Shown: positions 51,278 to 59,585 of the stretch, one piece after another
How the letters are laid out: every line of letters begins with the position of its first letter
Numbering within the stretch: position 1 is the first letter of the stretch
Assembly (NCBI GenBank): GCA_017934525.1
Contig: JAGBJJ010000075.1
Coordinates: 1 to 64,000 of the forward strand
Source: Prevotella sp.
GTDB taxonomy: Bacteria; Bacteroidota; Bacteroidia; Bacteroidales; Bacteroidaceae
Direction of reading: 5' to 3'
DNA length: 64,000 bases
The notes under the pieces: model-generated
Told to the model about the DNA's origin: nothing
Databases searched by the model: none
What the model saw: only the letters and a program-made list of their open reading frames with translations
Translations under genes and position numbers: made by a program

Positions 51278-51955
51278 ATGATTATCGAACCCATAGCCTT
51301 TTTTCATTCGCCGCTGACCTCAAAGTTCGGCATCCCCCGCCAGAGCGGTCTGGCGGCCCGGCTGCCTGGCACCATTGTCTTTGAGCCGCCCTACCGGCAT
51401 GCCGATGCGGTGAGAGGGCTGCAGGACTTCGACTATTTGTGGCTTATCTGGGAGTTCTCGGCCAATCGCACTGCCGCGCATGGGCTCACTGTGCGACCGC
51501 CGCGCTTGGGAGGCAACGAACGGGTGGGTGTGTTTGCTTCGCGTTCGCCGTTCCGTCCTAATGGCTTGGGACTCTCGTGCGTATATATATATAAGGTGGA
51601 AATGTCAGCTACACTCGGTCCGGTCATTCATGTGAGGGGAGCCGACTTGATGGACGGCACGCCTATCTACGATGTGAAGCCCTACGTGACCTATGCCGAC
51701 AGCCATCCTGAGGCACGTAGCGGTTTCGTCGACCGCAGCGAGTGGGTTCAGCTGGAGGTGCAGGTGCCTGAAGAGCTGAGCAGCTGCTTTGCTGCCGATG
51801 AGTGGCAGGAGCTGAAAGAGGTGCTCTCCTGGGATCCGCGCCCGCCGTATCATGATGACCCTGACCGCATTTATGGCATGCCTTATGCCGGACGCGATGT
51901 ACGCTTCCGAGTGTCAGGCGGCCGGCTCACGGTGGTCGGCGTCGTGCCGTTATAA
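51278..51955 (+). CDS. trmO: tRNA N6-methyltransferase (m6t6A37)
   Basis: A 225-residue TsaA/YaeB-family enzyme that methylates threonylcarbamoyladenosine-37 in threonine tRNA. Family signatures are KFGIPRQSGLAARLPGTIVFEPPYR (about 15-39), GLQDFDYLWLIWEFS (about 47-61), VGVFASRSPFRPNGLGLSCVYI (about 84-105) and VRGADLMDGTPIYDVKPYV (about 116-134). The C-terminal helical extension includes LKEVLSWDPRPPYHDD. The end overlaps the convergent DUF4230 gene by 6 bp. It is 107 bp after the DUF5686 gene and may or may not be co-transcribed. Confidence 0.93.
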   Translation: MIIEPIAFFHSPLTSKFGIPRQSGLAARLPGTIVFEPPYRHADAVRGLQDFDYLWLIWEFSANRTAAHGLTVRPPRLGGNERVGVFASRSPFRPNGLGLSCVYIYKVEMSATLGPVIHVRGADLMDGTPIYDVKPYVTYADSHPEARSGFVDRSEWVQLEVQVPEELSSCFAADEWQELKEVLSWDPRPPYHDDPDRIYGMPYAGRDVRFRVSGGRLTVVGVVPL

Positions 51956-52534
51956 CTCTTTGAATCGTATAATCACGTTCTTGAAGCCCATCGCCTTCAG
52001 CATTTGCCGCATCTGCGCATCGGCATTGTTCTGGGCCACGGCTATGTTCTCACGCGTCAGGGCATGGCTCTTCATCTGTCGCTTGGCCCTTTCGTACATA
52101 GCCTCACGGTCGGCGGCCGACCATCGGCCCGACTCATGGAATGCCTTGGTGCGCGTCTCGTCGATGAAATCATCGTCGAGCAGACTGATGGCGGGCAGTA
52201 TTATGATGATGCTGTCGCCGGCGCGGCTGATGTCGCCCTCAGAGAGCTGGCCCAGGTCTATGCCGAGCCTCATGGTACCATAGTAGATGCGCACCAGATG
52301 GTCGTCGCTGAAGAACCCCTGGCGCGTGGTGTCGACCAACTCTTCGTCGCTCACTGACAGAAATTCCCACTGCCCGATGTTGCGTATGCTCTCTATCTGA
52401 GCCTGAGTCATGTCGATTTTGTCGCTCCCTTCTACTCTCATTCTGGGCAGTGCGCGATAAAACCACCACAGTGCAGCTGCTATGAGGATGACACTGACCA
52501 GGCATCCCGTCTGCAGGATATTCTTGTTACTCAT
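51950..52534 (-). CDS. DUF4230 protein (second of a pair)
   Basis: A 194-residue protein with an N-terminal hydrophobic anchor (VSVILIAAALWWFY, about 13-26) and an exported DUF4230 domain: IGQWEFLSVSDEELVDT, RIYYGTMRLGIDLGQLSEGDI, SIIIILPAISLLDDDFIDE and RENIAVAQNNADAQMRQMLKAMGFKNVIIRF. The C-terminal helix with Asn- and Gln-rich turns is typical. Function is unknown. It follows another DUF4230 gene with an 8-bp overlap, so the two paralogues are translated together and may form a complex. Converges with trmO. Confidence 0.83.
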   Translation of the reverse strand: MSNKNILQTGCLVSVILIAAALWWFYRALPRMRVEGSDKIDMTQAQIESIRNIGQWEFLSVSDEELVDTTRQGFFSDDHLVRIYYGTMRLGIDLGQLSEGDISRAGDSIIIILPAISLLDDDFIDETRTKAFHESGRWSAADREAMYERAKRQMKSHALTRENIAVAQNNADAQMRQMLKAMGFKNVIIRFKEL

Positions 52535-53213
52535 TTTTCTTCTTCTCTATTGACGTCTGGTCCAACAATAGTTTCAGGTCGTCAGGGTCGAAGTCCTGAC
52601 GGAATGTCACGGTAATATCTTCTTCTTCGTAGCCCATCTGCGACAGAAGGGGAATAAGCAGGCGTGCTGCGCTCTCGCGAGCCGAGGCCACAATGCCCAT
52701 CTCTGGTATGGCGTCGATGATGGCAGCCCGCCCTTCTGCCTCGTAACCCGCCAGCTCCTTATCGCTGAAGTGGGCGCGCGTGAGCCCCACATACTCCTTG
52801 ATGTTATGCTGGTCTACTTTCGAACTTGTGAGCATCACTTTGGGGTCGGGCAGTATGATGGTGATACTGTTGCCCCGGCGCCATACATTTTTGGCTGAGA
52901 AGCCTTCGAAGTCGATGTAGCCTTTGAGCGTGGCATCGATGGGAATCACCACCTTGCGGTCGCCCAGAGGCAGGGGGAAGTTGAACTCGTGGTTCATGAA
53001 GCTGCCCTTCAGCCGCAGGGCGTCGTCGTAGGTGACAATTTTGTGAACTTTATACTCGGTAGTATAGAGTCTGGAGCATTGCTGTATCTGCATGACGAGC
53101 ACGGCTGTCGTGTCGACATCAGACGTGCCGGCTCCGTCTTGCGCGTCATGGCATCCGCCCAGACAGAGGGCCGTTGCCATGGAAAGTATAACCAATAACC
53201 TCATTCTAATCAT
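52527..53213 (-). CDS. DUF4230 lipoprotein (first of a pair)
   Basis: A 228-residue lipoprotein with lipobox CLGGC (Cys21 counted from the start at 53213). The body parallels its neighbour: LVMQIQQCSRLYTTEYKVHKIV, KVVIPIDATLKGYIDFEGFSAKNVWRRGNSITIILPDPKVMLTSSKVD and a C-terminal helix ARESAARLLIPLLSQMGYEEEDITVTF. The DUF4230 pattern of a strand-rich core followed by an amphipathic helix is clear. A second ATG at 53204 would shorten the signal by three residues. Being a lipoprotein while its partner has a membrane anchor suggests both face the periplasm. Function unknown. Confidence 0.82.
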   Translation of the reverse strand: MIRMRLLVILSMATALCLGGCHDAQDGAGTSDVDTTAVLVMQIQQCSRLYTTEYKVHKIVTYDDALRLKGSFMNHEFNFPLPLGDRKVVIPIDATLKGYIDFEGFSAKNVWRRGNSITIILPDPKVMLTSSKVDQHNIKEYVGLTRAHFSDKELAGYEAEGRAAIIDAIPEMGIVASARESAARLLIPLLSQMGYEEEDITVTFRQDFDPDDLKLLLDQTSIEKKKNE

Positions 53214-53305
53214 AAAAAAATCACAAAAGTGATGCAAAAATAGTAAAAAATGGTCGTAAAACCGAAAAAAAACGGAAAATTTTCTTTTAGATTAAACTTT
53301 TTTGC

Positions 53306-53313
53306 TATCTTTG
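53306..53313 (+). promoter_or_regulatory. -7 element of the DUF4890-like gene
   Basis: TATCTTTG followed by CATC, about 75 bp upstream of the ATG at 53388. It faces away from the DUF4230 pair. Confidence 0.65.
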
Positions 53314-53387
53314 CATCAAAATATTAGTTGCAACGAGAGAAAAAGTAGAAGACAGATTGTTTAACACTTTAAAATTTGGTGACTAAT

Positions 53388-53901
53388 ATGAAAAAATTAG
53401 TATTGGCTATTATGGCCTTTGCAATTGGTGCCACAGTGATGGCCCAAGACACAGAAAAAAAAGCCAGGGAGCTTAAGCCCGTGGATAAAACGGAGATGTT
53501 GAAGGCTCGTACGGCTCAGACGGCAGAAAAACTAGGACTAGCAGGCTGAGAAGCTGCTACAGCTAAACATAAAGTATGCTGACAAAATGCGCCCGATGAT
53601 GAGAATGCACGGGCAGCACCAGCAAGGTCGTCGACATGCTCTCAACGGACAGCATCCCGCGCGTTTGCACCGTGACTCTCTGCAGCGCAAGGAGATGATG
53701 CCTGAGCGGAGGATTGAGCGGAATGAGATGCGTAACCAGATGAAGGCTAACAGGGAAGCCTACGAGGCTGAGCTGAAAACCTTTCTGACTGAAGAGCAGT
53801 TTAATGCCTATAAAGCTGACGAAGAGCAGATGCGCCCGCGCGGCATGCGACCCGTCAGCAGGAAGGACAAAAGAGACGACAAAGTCGATATCGACAAATA
53901 A
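53388..53901 (+). pseudogene. DUF4890/Spy-like small periplasmic protein, frameshifted
   Basis: The ATG at 53388 opens a signal peptide (MKKLVLAIMAFAIGATVMAQ) and continues DTEKKARELKPVDKTEMLKARTAQTAEKLGLAG, then stops at 53547-53549. The rest is in the +1 frame: QAEKLLQLNIKYADKMRP and on through NREAYEAELKTFLTEEQFNAYKADEEQMRPRG to a stop at 53899. Removing one G near 53541 restores LGLQAEKLLQLN, an unbroken protein of about 170 residues. The LGL-x-x-x-x-K-L-L-x-L-N and FLTEEQ pattern matches the DUF4890/LTXXQ (Spy, CpxP-like) chaperone-type proteins. Disruption may be real, a programmed shift, or a sequencing error. Confidence 0.75.
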
Positions 53902-54024
53902 TTGATATGAGATTTTTCATAGTGATTTAGGTTAACATAGTGTTTTTGTAAAAGGCGAGCGCGCCTCTCATTCTTAACGGGACAATTTTTAATGTATAGA
54001 AAATTGTATTACAGATAACACAAG

Positions 54025-54061
54025 CGTCTGCTATTTGTGAAAATAGCAGATGTTTTTTTTT
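54025..54061 (+). terminator. Terminator after the DUF4890-like gene
   Basis: CGTCTGCTATTT (54025-54036) pairs with AAATAGCAGATG (54041-54052) including one G-U pair and a GTGA loop, followed by nine T residues. A textbook intrinsic terminator. Confidence 0.92.
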
Positions 54062-54192
54062 GTAGGTTGCTTCTTTGGCTCATCAGCCCTTCCCGATGTG
54101 CAGTTGCTTTCTCTGCCGCTTGTTGCAGCAGAATCTGTAATTTTGGTAAAAGAATAAGTAATATGTGTTACTGCGCTATGAGATATAATTTG

Positions 54193-54200
54193 TAATTTTG
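54193..54200 (+). promoter_or_regulatory. -7 element of the flavodoxin operon
   Basis: TAATTTTG followed by CACC, about 46 bp upstream of the first flavodoxin ATG. Weaker than most in the window at the n positions but full at TA and TTTG. Confidence 0.6.
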
Positions 54201-54246
54201 CACCTGTGACAGATTCGATGGGACCTGACAAGTCAATAAATATTTC

Positions 54247-54771
54247 ATGACAATGGGAAAAACTCTTATTGCGTACTACTCCCGTCGCGGGGAGAACTAT
54301 GTGAACGGCAGCATCCGTTCGCTCGAACTTGGCAACACCGAAGTGGTGGCAGCAAAGATTAAGGCGTTGTTGCCTGATGCCGACATGTATCAGATTGATA
54401 CGGTGAAGAGGTATAGCGACAGCTATATGACGTGTATCGAAGAGGCTAAGCAGGAACTTCACGACCAGGCGCGCCCTGAGATGAAAGCGCCACTGGAAAG
54501 TATTGATGCGTATGACACTATCATTTTAGGATATCCTAACTGGTGGGGAACCATGCCCATGGTGTGCTACACATTTCTTGAAAGCTACGACTTTGCTGGC
54601 AAGACCATCATACCCTTCTGTACCAACGAAGGCAGCGGCATGGGTAGCAGTGAGCGTTTCATCAAGAAGCTCTGCCCCTCTGCCATTGTGCTCAATGGTA
54701 TTTCCATCCATGGCGCTGAGGCTCAGAGTGCCGACGCCGAAGCTCGAATCATAGCCGATATGGTAAAGTAA
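54247..54771 (+). CDS. Flavodoxin-family protein, cytoplasmic
   Basis: A 174-residue FMN-binding electron carrier. TLIAYYSRRGENY (about 5-17) is the phosphate-loop region of the flavodoxin-like fold, and GYPNWWGTMPMVCYTFLESYDFAGKTIIPFCTNEGSGMG (about 97-135) carries the WWG and T-N/H-E-G-S-G-x-G motifs of the flavodoxin_4 type. There is no signal peptide. It leads a three-gene operon: a second flavodoxin that is a lipoprotein starts 25 bp after its stop, then a CMD-cupin protein. A second ATG at 54253 is equally acceptable as a start. Confidence 0.9.
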   Translation: MTMGKTLIAYYSRRGENYVNGSIRSLELGNTEVVAAKIKALLPDADMYQIDTVKRYSDSYMTCIEEAKQELHDQARPEMKAPLESIDAYDTIILGYPNWWGTMPMVCYTFLESYDFAGKTIIPFCTNEGSGMGSSERFIKKLCPSAIVLNGISIHGAEAQSADAEARIIADMVK

Positions 54772-54796
54772 AGTTGATAAGTAAAATAAAATTGTT

Positions 54797-55426
54797 ATGA
54801 GAATTGCAAAGTTTTTAGTGGCAGTCGCGGCATTGCTTGTGTCGACGGCTTGCAATGGAAGAAAAAGTATGGCCGAGACCGTGGCCGAAAGTCAGCAGGC
54901 TGCTGCGGCTGACACTGCGAAGAAAGCCCTTGTGGTGTTCTTCTCGCATGCCGGTGACAACTACGGTGTGGGTAATGTGGAAGTGGGCAACACGAAAATT
55001 GTGGCCGACTATATCAGTGAGATGACGGGAGCTGACCAGTTTGAGATTGCTACCGACATCTACGACGGCATGGCCTATAAGCCCCTCTGCGACTTGGCAA
55101 AGGAGGAAGCTGAAAAGGGCATCCTGCCTGAGTTTAAAGGAGGTATCGATAATATCGACGACTATGATGTGGTGTTCATTGGAGGCCCTGTCTGGTGGGG
55201 GACCTATCCGCAGGTGATGTTCACCTTCTTCAAGAAATATGACCTCAATGGCAAGACGCTCATTCCCTTCACCACGCACGAAGGCAGCGGACTGGGACGC
55301 TGCGTTGATGATGTAAAAGCTGCCTATCCTGAGGCAAACGTCGTGAAGGGTTTCTCTATCTATGGTCACGACGTGCGCAGCGGAAAGACGAAGGTTGAAA
55401 AATGGCTGAAAGGCTTGGGATACTGA
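54797..55426 (+). CDS. Flavodoxin-family lipoprotein, periplasmic
   Basis: A 209-residue paralogue of the preceding gene with an export signal and lipobox (VSTAC, Cys19) and a Ser/Ala-rich linker to residue 42. The flavodoxin core is complete: KALVVFFSHAGDNYGVG (about 43-59), GGPVWWGTYPQVMFTFF (about 128-144) and PFTTHEGSGLGRCVDDV. A membrane-anchored periplasmic flavodoxin is unusual because FMN must be delivered across the membrane. Its adjacency to a cytoplasmic flavodoxin suggests a trans-membrane electron path or parallel roles on two sides. Electron donor and acceptor are unknown. Confidence 0.88.
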   Translation: MRIAKFLVAVAALLVSTACNGRKSMAETVAESQQAAAADTAKKALVVFFSHAGDNYGVGNVEVGNTKIVADYISEMTGADQFEIATDIYDGMAYKPLCDLAKEEAEKGILPEFKGGIDNIDDYDVVFIGGPVWWGTYPQVMFTFFKKYDLNGKTLIPFTTHEGSGLGRCVDDVKAAYPEANVVKGFSIYGHDVRSGKTKVEKWLKGLGY

Positions 55427-55447
55427 CACTAAGCTTGTGGTATATCT

Positions 55448-56548
55448 ATGATGAAAAGACTTCTCTTGATAGTGGCCGGCTGCCTGCTTACGGCAGTCAG
55501 ACCGATTTACGCACAAACGAATATGACACTGACAGAAAGACAACAAGCGCTCGTGGCTGTAGCAGCCAGCGAGGCGAAGGGAGACATTGAAGGATTGAAG
55601 AATGCGCTTAACCGTGGATTAGATCAGGGATTGACCGTCAGCGAAGCTAAGGAAGCCCTGTCGCAGCTGTATGCCTATACTGGCTTCCCGCGCTCGCTCA
55701 ATGCACTGGGGGCGTTGCAGCAGGTGCTGCAGTCGCGCCAGTCAGAGGGGCGGCACACTGATGCCGGGCGAGAGGCTGACCCGCTGCCAAAAAGTTATAA
55801 TGCCCTCGTTCAGGGTACTCGGGTGCAGACGCAACTTACCGGTAAACCCTTCAACTACGACTTTGCTCCTCAGACTGACTATTACCTGAAGGCACATCTC
55901 TTTGGCGATATCTTCGCGCGCAACAACCTTTCGTTCGCCGACCGCGAGATAGTCACCGTCAGTGCTATTTCTGCTCTTGCCGGATGCGAGCCTCAGCTCA
56001 AGGCCCATGTGGCAGGTGCACGCAATATGGGCGTCAGCCTCGAACAGCTATGCGACATTCCTCAGGTGCTGGCCGAAAGGGTGGGGCATGAAGAGGCAGT
56101 GAGAGCTGTCAAGGCTATTAACGAAGTTTGTGGTACTGACTTGTCTGTTTCTGCTGTCGGCGAGTTGCCCGCAACGCCTTGGCCAAAGGGTGAACCGAAC
56201 GCCGCTTATGCGCAGTATTTCATGGGCAACAGCTATCTGGCTCCCATGGGGCCTGTGTCTAACGTCACTTTCGAGCCACGCTGTCGCAATAACTGGCATG
56301 TGCATCATGGTGCTGTGCAGGTGCTGATCTGTGTCAGCGGCCGCGGCTGGTATCAAGAGTGGGGCAAGGATGCTATAGAGATGATGCCAGGCTCTGTCAT
56401 TGCCATTCCTGCTGAGGCAAAACATTGGCATGGCGCGGCACGCGATTCGTGGTTCCAGCATCTCACTTTCCATACCAATATGGAGGAAGGTGCTTCAAAT
56501 GAGTGGCTGGAACCCGTCAGTGATGAAGTCTACGACAAGTTGAAATGA
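55448..56548 (+). CDS. Carboxymuconolactone decarboxylase-like/cupin fusion, secreted
   Basis: A 366-residue protein with an export signal (MMKRLLLIVAGCLLTAVRPIYAQ), two carboxymuconolactone decarboxylase-like helical modules (about 26-95 and 130-215) and a C-terminal cupin (about 245-355). The first module has LYAYTGFPRSLNALGALQQVL; the second has LSFADREIVTVSAISALAGCEPQLKAHV, with a single cysteine and no C-x-x-C peroxidase pair. The cupin metal site is NNWHVHHG and IPAEAKHWHG with the G-x6-E-like spacing between. Fusions like this are common in Bacteroidota next to flavodoxins and reductases; the substrate is unknown. The signal peptide places it in the periplasm beside the lipoprotein flavodoxin. 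Confidence 0.88.
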   Translation: MMKRLLLIVAGCLLTAVRPIYAQTNMTLTERQQALVAVAASEAKGDIEGLKNALNRGLDQGLTVSEAKEALSQLYAYTGFPRSLNALGALQQVLQSRQSEGRHTDAGREADPLPKSYNALVQGTRVQTQLTGKPFNYDFAPQTDYYLKAHLFGDIFARNNLSFADREIVTVSAISALAGCEPQLKAHVAGARNMGVSLEQLCDIPQVLAERVGHEEAVRAVKAINEVCGTDLSVSAVGELPATPWPKGEPNAAYAQYFMGNSYLAPMGPVSNVTFEPRCRNNWHVHHGAVQVLICVSGRGWYQEWGKDAIEMMPGSVIAIPAEAKHWHGAARDSWFQHLTFHTNMEEGASNEWLEPVSDEVYDKLK

Positions 56549-56559
56549 TATTGTTTCTC

Positions 56560-56604
56560 AAATGGTGAATGCTGGCTTTCGCTTCGGTGAAGAGCCGCCA
56601 TTTT
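56560..56604 (+). terminator. Terminator of the flavodoxin-CMD operon
   Basis: Outer stem AAATGG (56560-56565) with CCATTT (56598-56603); inner stem GGCTTTCGC with GTGAAGAGCC around a TTCG tetraloop. TTTT closes the outer stem. It begins 11 bp after the CMD-cupin stop. Confidence 0.75.
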
Positions 56605-56769
56605 CTGTTACAGGATGTTTGCTCCTATTGTCTGTGGTGCCGACCATTATGGCTGGCATGACAGCACATGCCCGTAAGTGCATAGGGCGGACGGACGTGC
56701 TGCGGCGTGCCGTGGGCGTAAATGCACGTTAATGTTGTGAAATATCTCTTTTCTTTCGGCATTTTTTTG

Positions 56770-56777
56770 TACCTTTG
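56770..56777 (+). promoter_or_regulatory. -7 element of the DUF4738 gene
   Basis: TACCTTTG preceded by a T-run; it ends 9 bp before the ATG at 56787, so the message is leaderless or nearly so. Confidence 0.7.
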
Positions 56778-56786
56778 CTGCCGATT

Positions 56787-57353
56787 ATGAAACAGCTAAT
56801 AACCATTATGATGGTTCTCGGCATCATGTCGCTGGGAGCCTGCAAAGAAAAGAAACAAGCAGAGGAGATTGTAGCCACGAAGTATGTGCCCAAGAAACCC
56901 GGCAAGCCTATCAGCATGCAGCAGAAGTTAGACACGCAGGCGCTGAAGTGGATGGGGGCCGCGTATCAGGTGGAAGTCATGCGCACGGCGGTTGACAGCT
57001 TGCCGATGGTGGCTAATGAGATAGGGCAGAAGTATGTAGACAACCGCATACAGCTGTCGGTGAAGCGGGCCGACGGTTCTGTTTTCTTTGAAAAGGCATT
57101 CACTAAAGCCTCGTTTATGTCATATCTTACAAACGACTATCGTCGCGACGGTTTGCTGGTGGATATGAGATTTAAGGAAGTGCGTGGCAGTGAATTGGCT
57201 TTTGTCGTGACCATCGCCACGCCTGAGGCTACTGATGACGAGTTTCTCCCGCTGGAGCTGGCTGTAGACAAAGGCGGCGGCATCAGTATAAAGGTAGATG
57301 ACGACATGGATCTCCTGGCGGGCGACGAGACCGACTTCGACGAAGGAGTCTGA
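56787..57353 (+). CDS. DUF4738-type lipoprotein of unknown function
   Basis: A 188-residue lipoprotein (lipobox SLGAC, Cys19) followed by a charged linker (KEKKQAEEIVATKYVPKKPGKP) and a compact strand-rich domain: SMQQKLDTQALKWMGAAYQVEVMRT, LPMVANEIGQKYVDNRIQLSVKRADGSVFFEKAFTKASF and FKEVRGSELAFVVTIATPEATDDEFLPLELAVDKGGGISI. The pattern matches DUF4738 of Bacteroidales. The C-terminus is strongly acidic. Its stop codon directly abuts the stop of the convergent HAD gene with no base between. No function known. Confidence 0.82.
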   Translation: MKQLITIMMVLGIMSLGACKEKKQAEEIVATKYVPKKPGKPISMQQKLDTQALKWMGAAYQVEVMRTAVDSLPMVANEIGQKYVDNRIQLSVKRADGSVFFEKAFTKASFMSYLTNDYRRDGLLVDMRFKEVRGSELAFVVTIATPEATDDEFLPLELAVDKGGGISIKVDDDMDLLAGDETDFDEGV

Positions 57354-58088
57354 TTATTCATGCATTGCAGGCTGGAAAATTTCTTCCCAGTTTTCGGCCA
57401 GGTCTGTCATCTTGGCGAAGAGAAGGTCGGCACCCTCGCGGCTTAGGCTCTCTTCGGAAAGCGGTCCTGTGTTGACGGCAATGGTGAAGATGCGTGCGCT
57501 GACGGCGGCACGCACCCCCAGGGGGGCGTTCTCAATGACAATGGCCTGCCAAGGAGCCAGGTGGCCTGCCTTCTGCAATCCCGTCAGATAGGGATCGGGG
57601 TGGGGCTTGCCCCGCTTCACGTCGTAGGCCGTCACGATGCGCTCTGCATCCAAATACTGGCCGAAGTCTCTCATCAGTCGGGCAAAGAGGGGGCGCTGGC
57701 CGCTGCCCGTCACTACGCCGACAGACATGTCGGCCGCTGCTATTTTCTGCATGAGTAGAGGTATTCCTGGCATGATTGGCGGCTCTGGCATGAGATGAAA
57801 CAGACGGGTCTTTTCATCGTACATGTGCTGGGCTTCCTGGTCGCTGATGAATCGGTGCTGCTGTTTTTCAACCATCATTTTGATGGTGTCGATTCCTCGT
57901 GCCCCTTCGGTAGCATACGCATCAAGGAATGTCATGTCGATACCAAAAGATTTCATGGCCTCATGCCAGGCCACAGCATGGTTGCCCATCGAGTCGTAGA
58001 GCACCCCGTCCATGTCGAAAAGCACGGTTTGCGGCATCCAGTGCTCAAAACCATGTTTCTGTAAGTATTTATCTACAAATGATTCCAT
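57354..58088 (-). CDS. HAD-family hydrolase, beta-phosphoglucomutase-like
   Basis: A 244-residue haloacid dehalogenase-superfamily phosphatase or mutase. Motif I is FDMDGVLYDS (24-33; nucleophile Asp25, acid Asp27). The helical cap follows with EGARGIDTIKMMVEKQQ. Motif II is VVTGSGQ, motif III KRGKPHPDPYL and motif IV VIENAPLGVRAA with an E-N in place of the common E-D. The cap-1 position and the Asp-x-Asp pair fit the beta-phosphoglucomutase/phosphoglycolate phosphatase subgroup. It follows pgi on the same strand across a perfect inverted repeat and may belong to the lysS-gpsA-pgi unit. Confidence 0.88.
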   Translation of the reverse strand: MESFVDKYLQKHGFEHWMPQTVLFDMDGVLYDSMGNHAVAWHEAMKSFGIDMTFLDAYATEGARGIDTIKMMVEKQQHRFISDQEAQHMYDEKTRLFHLMPEPPIMPGIPLLMQKIAAADMSVGVVTGSGQRPLFARLMRDFGQYLDAERIVTAYDVKRGKPHPDPYLTGLQKAGHLAPWQAIVIENAPLGVRAAVSARIFTIAVNTGPLSEESLSREGADLLFAKMTDLAENWEEIFQPAMHE

Positions 58089-58104
58089 GTCAGTGAAATA
58101 AAAG

Positions 58105-58170
58105 TGAGTTATTTACAATTAGCAATACAGACAGTGTCAGCTTTTACTTTCACTAATTGTAAATAACTCA
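58105..58170. repeat. 18-bp perfect inverted repeat between pgi and the HAD gene
   Basis: TGAGTTATTTACAATTAG (58105-58122) is exactly complementary to 58153-58170, with a 30-nt spacer. It sits between the pgi stop (58191) and the HAD start (58088). It could be a transcript-end structure, a processing stem or an operator. Confidence 0.85.
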
Positions 58171-58190
58171 TTTATCATTAGAGGAAATAA

Positions 58191-59546
58191 TTATTTCTCG
58201 TTGTTCAGACGCTCTTTGATAGCTTTCGACTCTGCTTCATAGCCAGGCTTGTCAAGCAGTGCGAACATATTCTTCTTGTAGGCCTCCACGCCTGGCTGGT
58301 TGAAAGGATTCACGCCAAGCACGTTGCCACTGATGCCGCAGCCGATTTCAAAGAAATAGATAAGCTGTCCGATGTAGTAGGCATTGAGGCGTGGTACAGC
58401 GATGCGTATGTTTGGCACGCCGCCGTCTACGTGAGCCAGACGTGTGCCAAGTTCGGCCATCTTGTTTACTTCATCGACGCGCTTGCCTGCCAGGAAATTC
58501 AGCCCGTCGAGATTCTCTTCATCTTCAGGGAAGAGCAGTGTCTGCTCAGGCTCCTCAATGCTGATGACTGTCTCGAAGATGGTGCGCTCGCCGTCTTGAA
58601 TCCATTGTCCCATAGAGTGAAGGTCGGTGGTGAAGTCGACGCTGGCAGGGAAAATGCCTTTTTTGTCCTTGCCTTCCGATTCGCCGTAGAGTTGTTTCCA
58701 CCATTCCGACATGAAGTGGAGTTTGGGCTGATAGTTGACCATAATCTCTATCTTCTTGCCGCTTTGGTAGAGAGCGTTGCGTACGGCAGCATATTGTGCT
58801 GCTATGTTCTGCTCGAAAGGCACGTCCAAGGCGCACTGCTTCTCCATGTCTTGTGCACCCTTAACCAAGGCTCTGATGTCAAAGCCGGCGCAGGCAATGG
58901 GCAGCAGGCCGACGGGGGTGAGCACAGAGAAGCGTCCACCCACATTGTCGGGTATGATGAAACTCTTGTAGCCCTCTTTGTCGGCACAGGTGCGTGCAGC
59001 ACCGCGACGGGCATCGGTGACAGCCACGATGACGCGGCGAGCCTCTTCCTTGCCCCTCTGTGCCTCACACTGCTTCTTGAGCAGTCGGAAAGTGAGAGCA
59101 GTCTCAGTGGTGGTGCCGCTCTTCGAGATGTTGATCACACCGAAGCGCTTGCCCTTCAGATACTGTGTAAGCTCAAAGAGATAGTCTTCGCCAATGTTGT
59201 TACCTGCAAAGAGAATCGTAGGATTCTTTTTATCGGCGATGAGCCAGCCGAACGAATTGCTGAGTGCTTCAATGACAGCACGCGCTCCAAGATAGCTGCC
59301 GCCGATGCCGGCCACGACGACCACTTCGCAATTGTCGCGCAGCACTTGTGCAGCGGTTTCCACTTCGCCGAGGAAATCATCGCTGATTGAAGAAGGCAGG
59401 TGAAGCCATCCTAAGAAATCATTGCCGGGGCAGGTGCCGTTTTCGAGCGCTTCTTGCGCAGCTTTCACCTTCGGGGCAAATGCTGTCACGGATCCTTCCT
59501 TGAGGAAGCAGGCAGCTTTTTTAGTGTCGAGACTGATACTTTTCAT
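58191..59546 (-). CDS. pgi: Glucose-6-phosphate isomerase
   Basis: A 451-residue glycolytic enzyme interconverting glucose-6-phosphate and fructose-6-phosphate. Signatures include [19 protein letters not shown] (about 77-95), [22 protein letters not shown] (about 133-154), the SIS-domain phosphate site [14 protein letters not shown], and near the end the EPG-type motif [14 protein letters not shown] (about 420-433). Length matches the shorter bacterial PGI group. It is 39 bp downstream of gpsA and part of the lysS-gpsA-pgi run, an order recurrent in Bacteroidota. Confidence 0.97.
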   Translation of the reverse strand: MKSISLDTKKAACFLKEGSVTAFAPKVKAAQEALENGTCPGNDFLGWLHLPSSISDDFLGEVETAAQVLRDNCEVVVVAGIGGSYLGARAVIEALSNSFGWLIADKKNPTILFAGNNIGEDYLFELTQYLKGKRFGVINISKSGTTTETALTFRLLKKQCEAQRGKEEARRVIVAVTDARRGAARTCADKEGYKSFIIPDNVGGRFSVLTPVGLLPIACAGFDIRALVKGAQDMEKQCALDVPFEQNIAAQYAAVRNALYQSGKKIEIMVNYQPKLHFMSEWWKQLYGESEGKDKKGIFPASVDFTTDLHSMGQWIQDGERTIFETVISIEEPEQTLLFPEDEENLDGLNFLAGKRVDEVNKMAELGTRLAHVDGGVPNIRIAVPRLNAYYIGQLIYFFEIGCGISGNVLGVNPFNQPGVEAYKKNMFALLDKPGYEAESKAIKERLNNEK

Positions 59547-59585
59547 ATTGTCAATTGTAGTTAAGTTATAGATATGTGTGTCGAA

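Larger units (their letters stand above)
53902..54246. other. Intergenic region with terminator and promoter
   Basis: 345 bp without a recognised gene. It contains a GC-rich AGGCG...GCGCCT palindrome (about 53953-53967), an ACAATTTT/AAAATTGT pair (about 53982-54008), a strong terminator (54025-54061) and the promoter of the flavodoxin operon (54193-54200). Confidence 0.7.
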
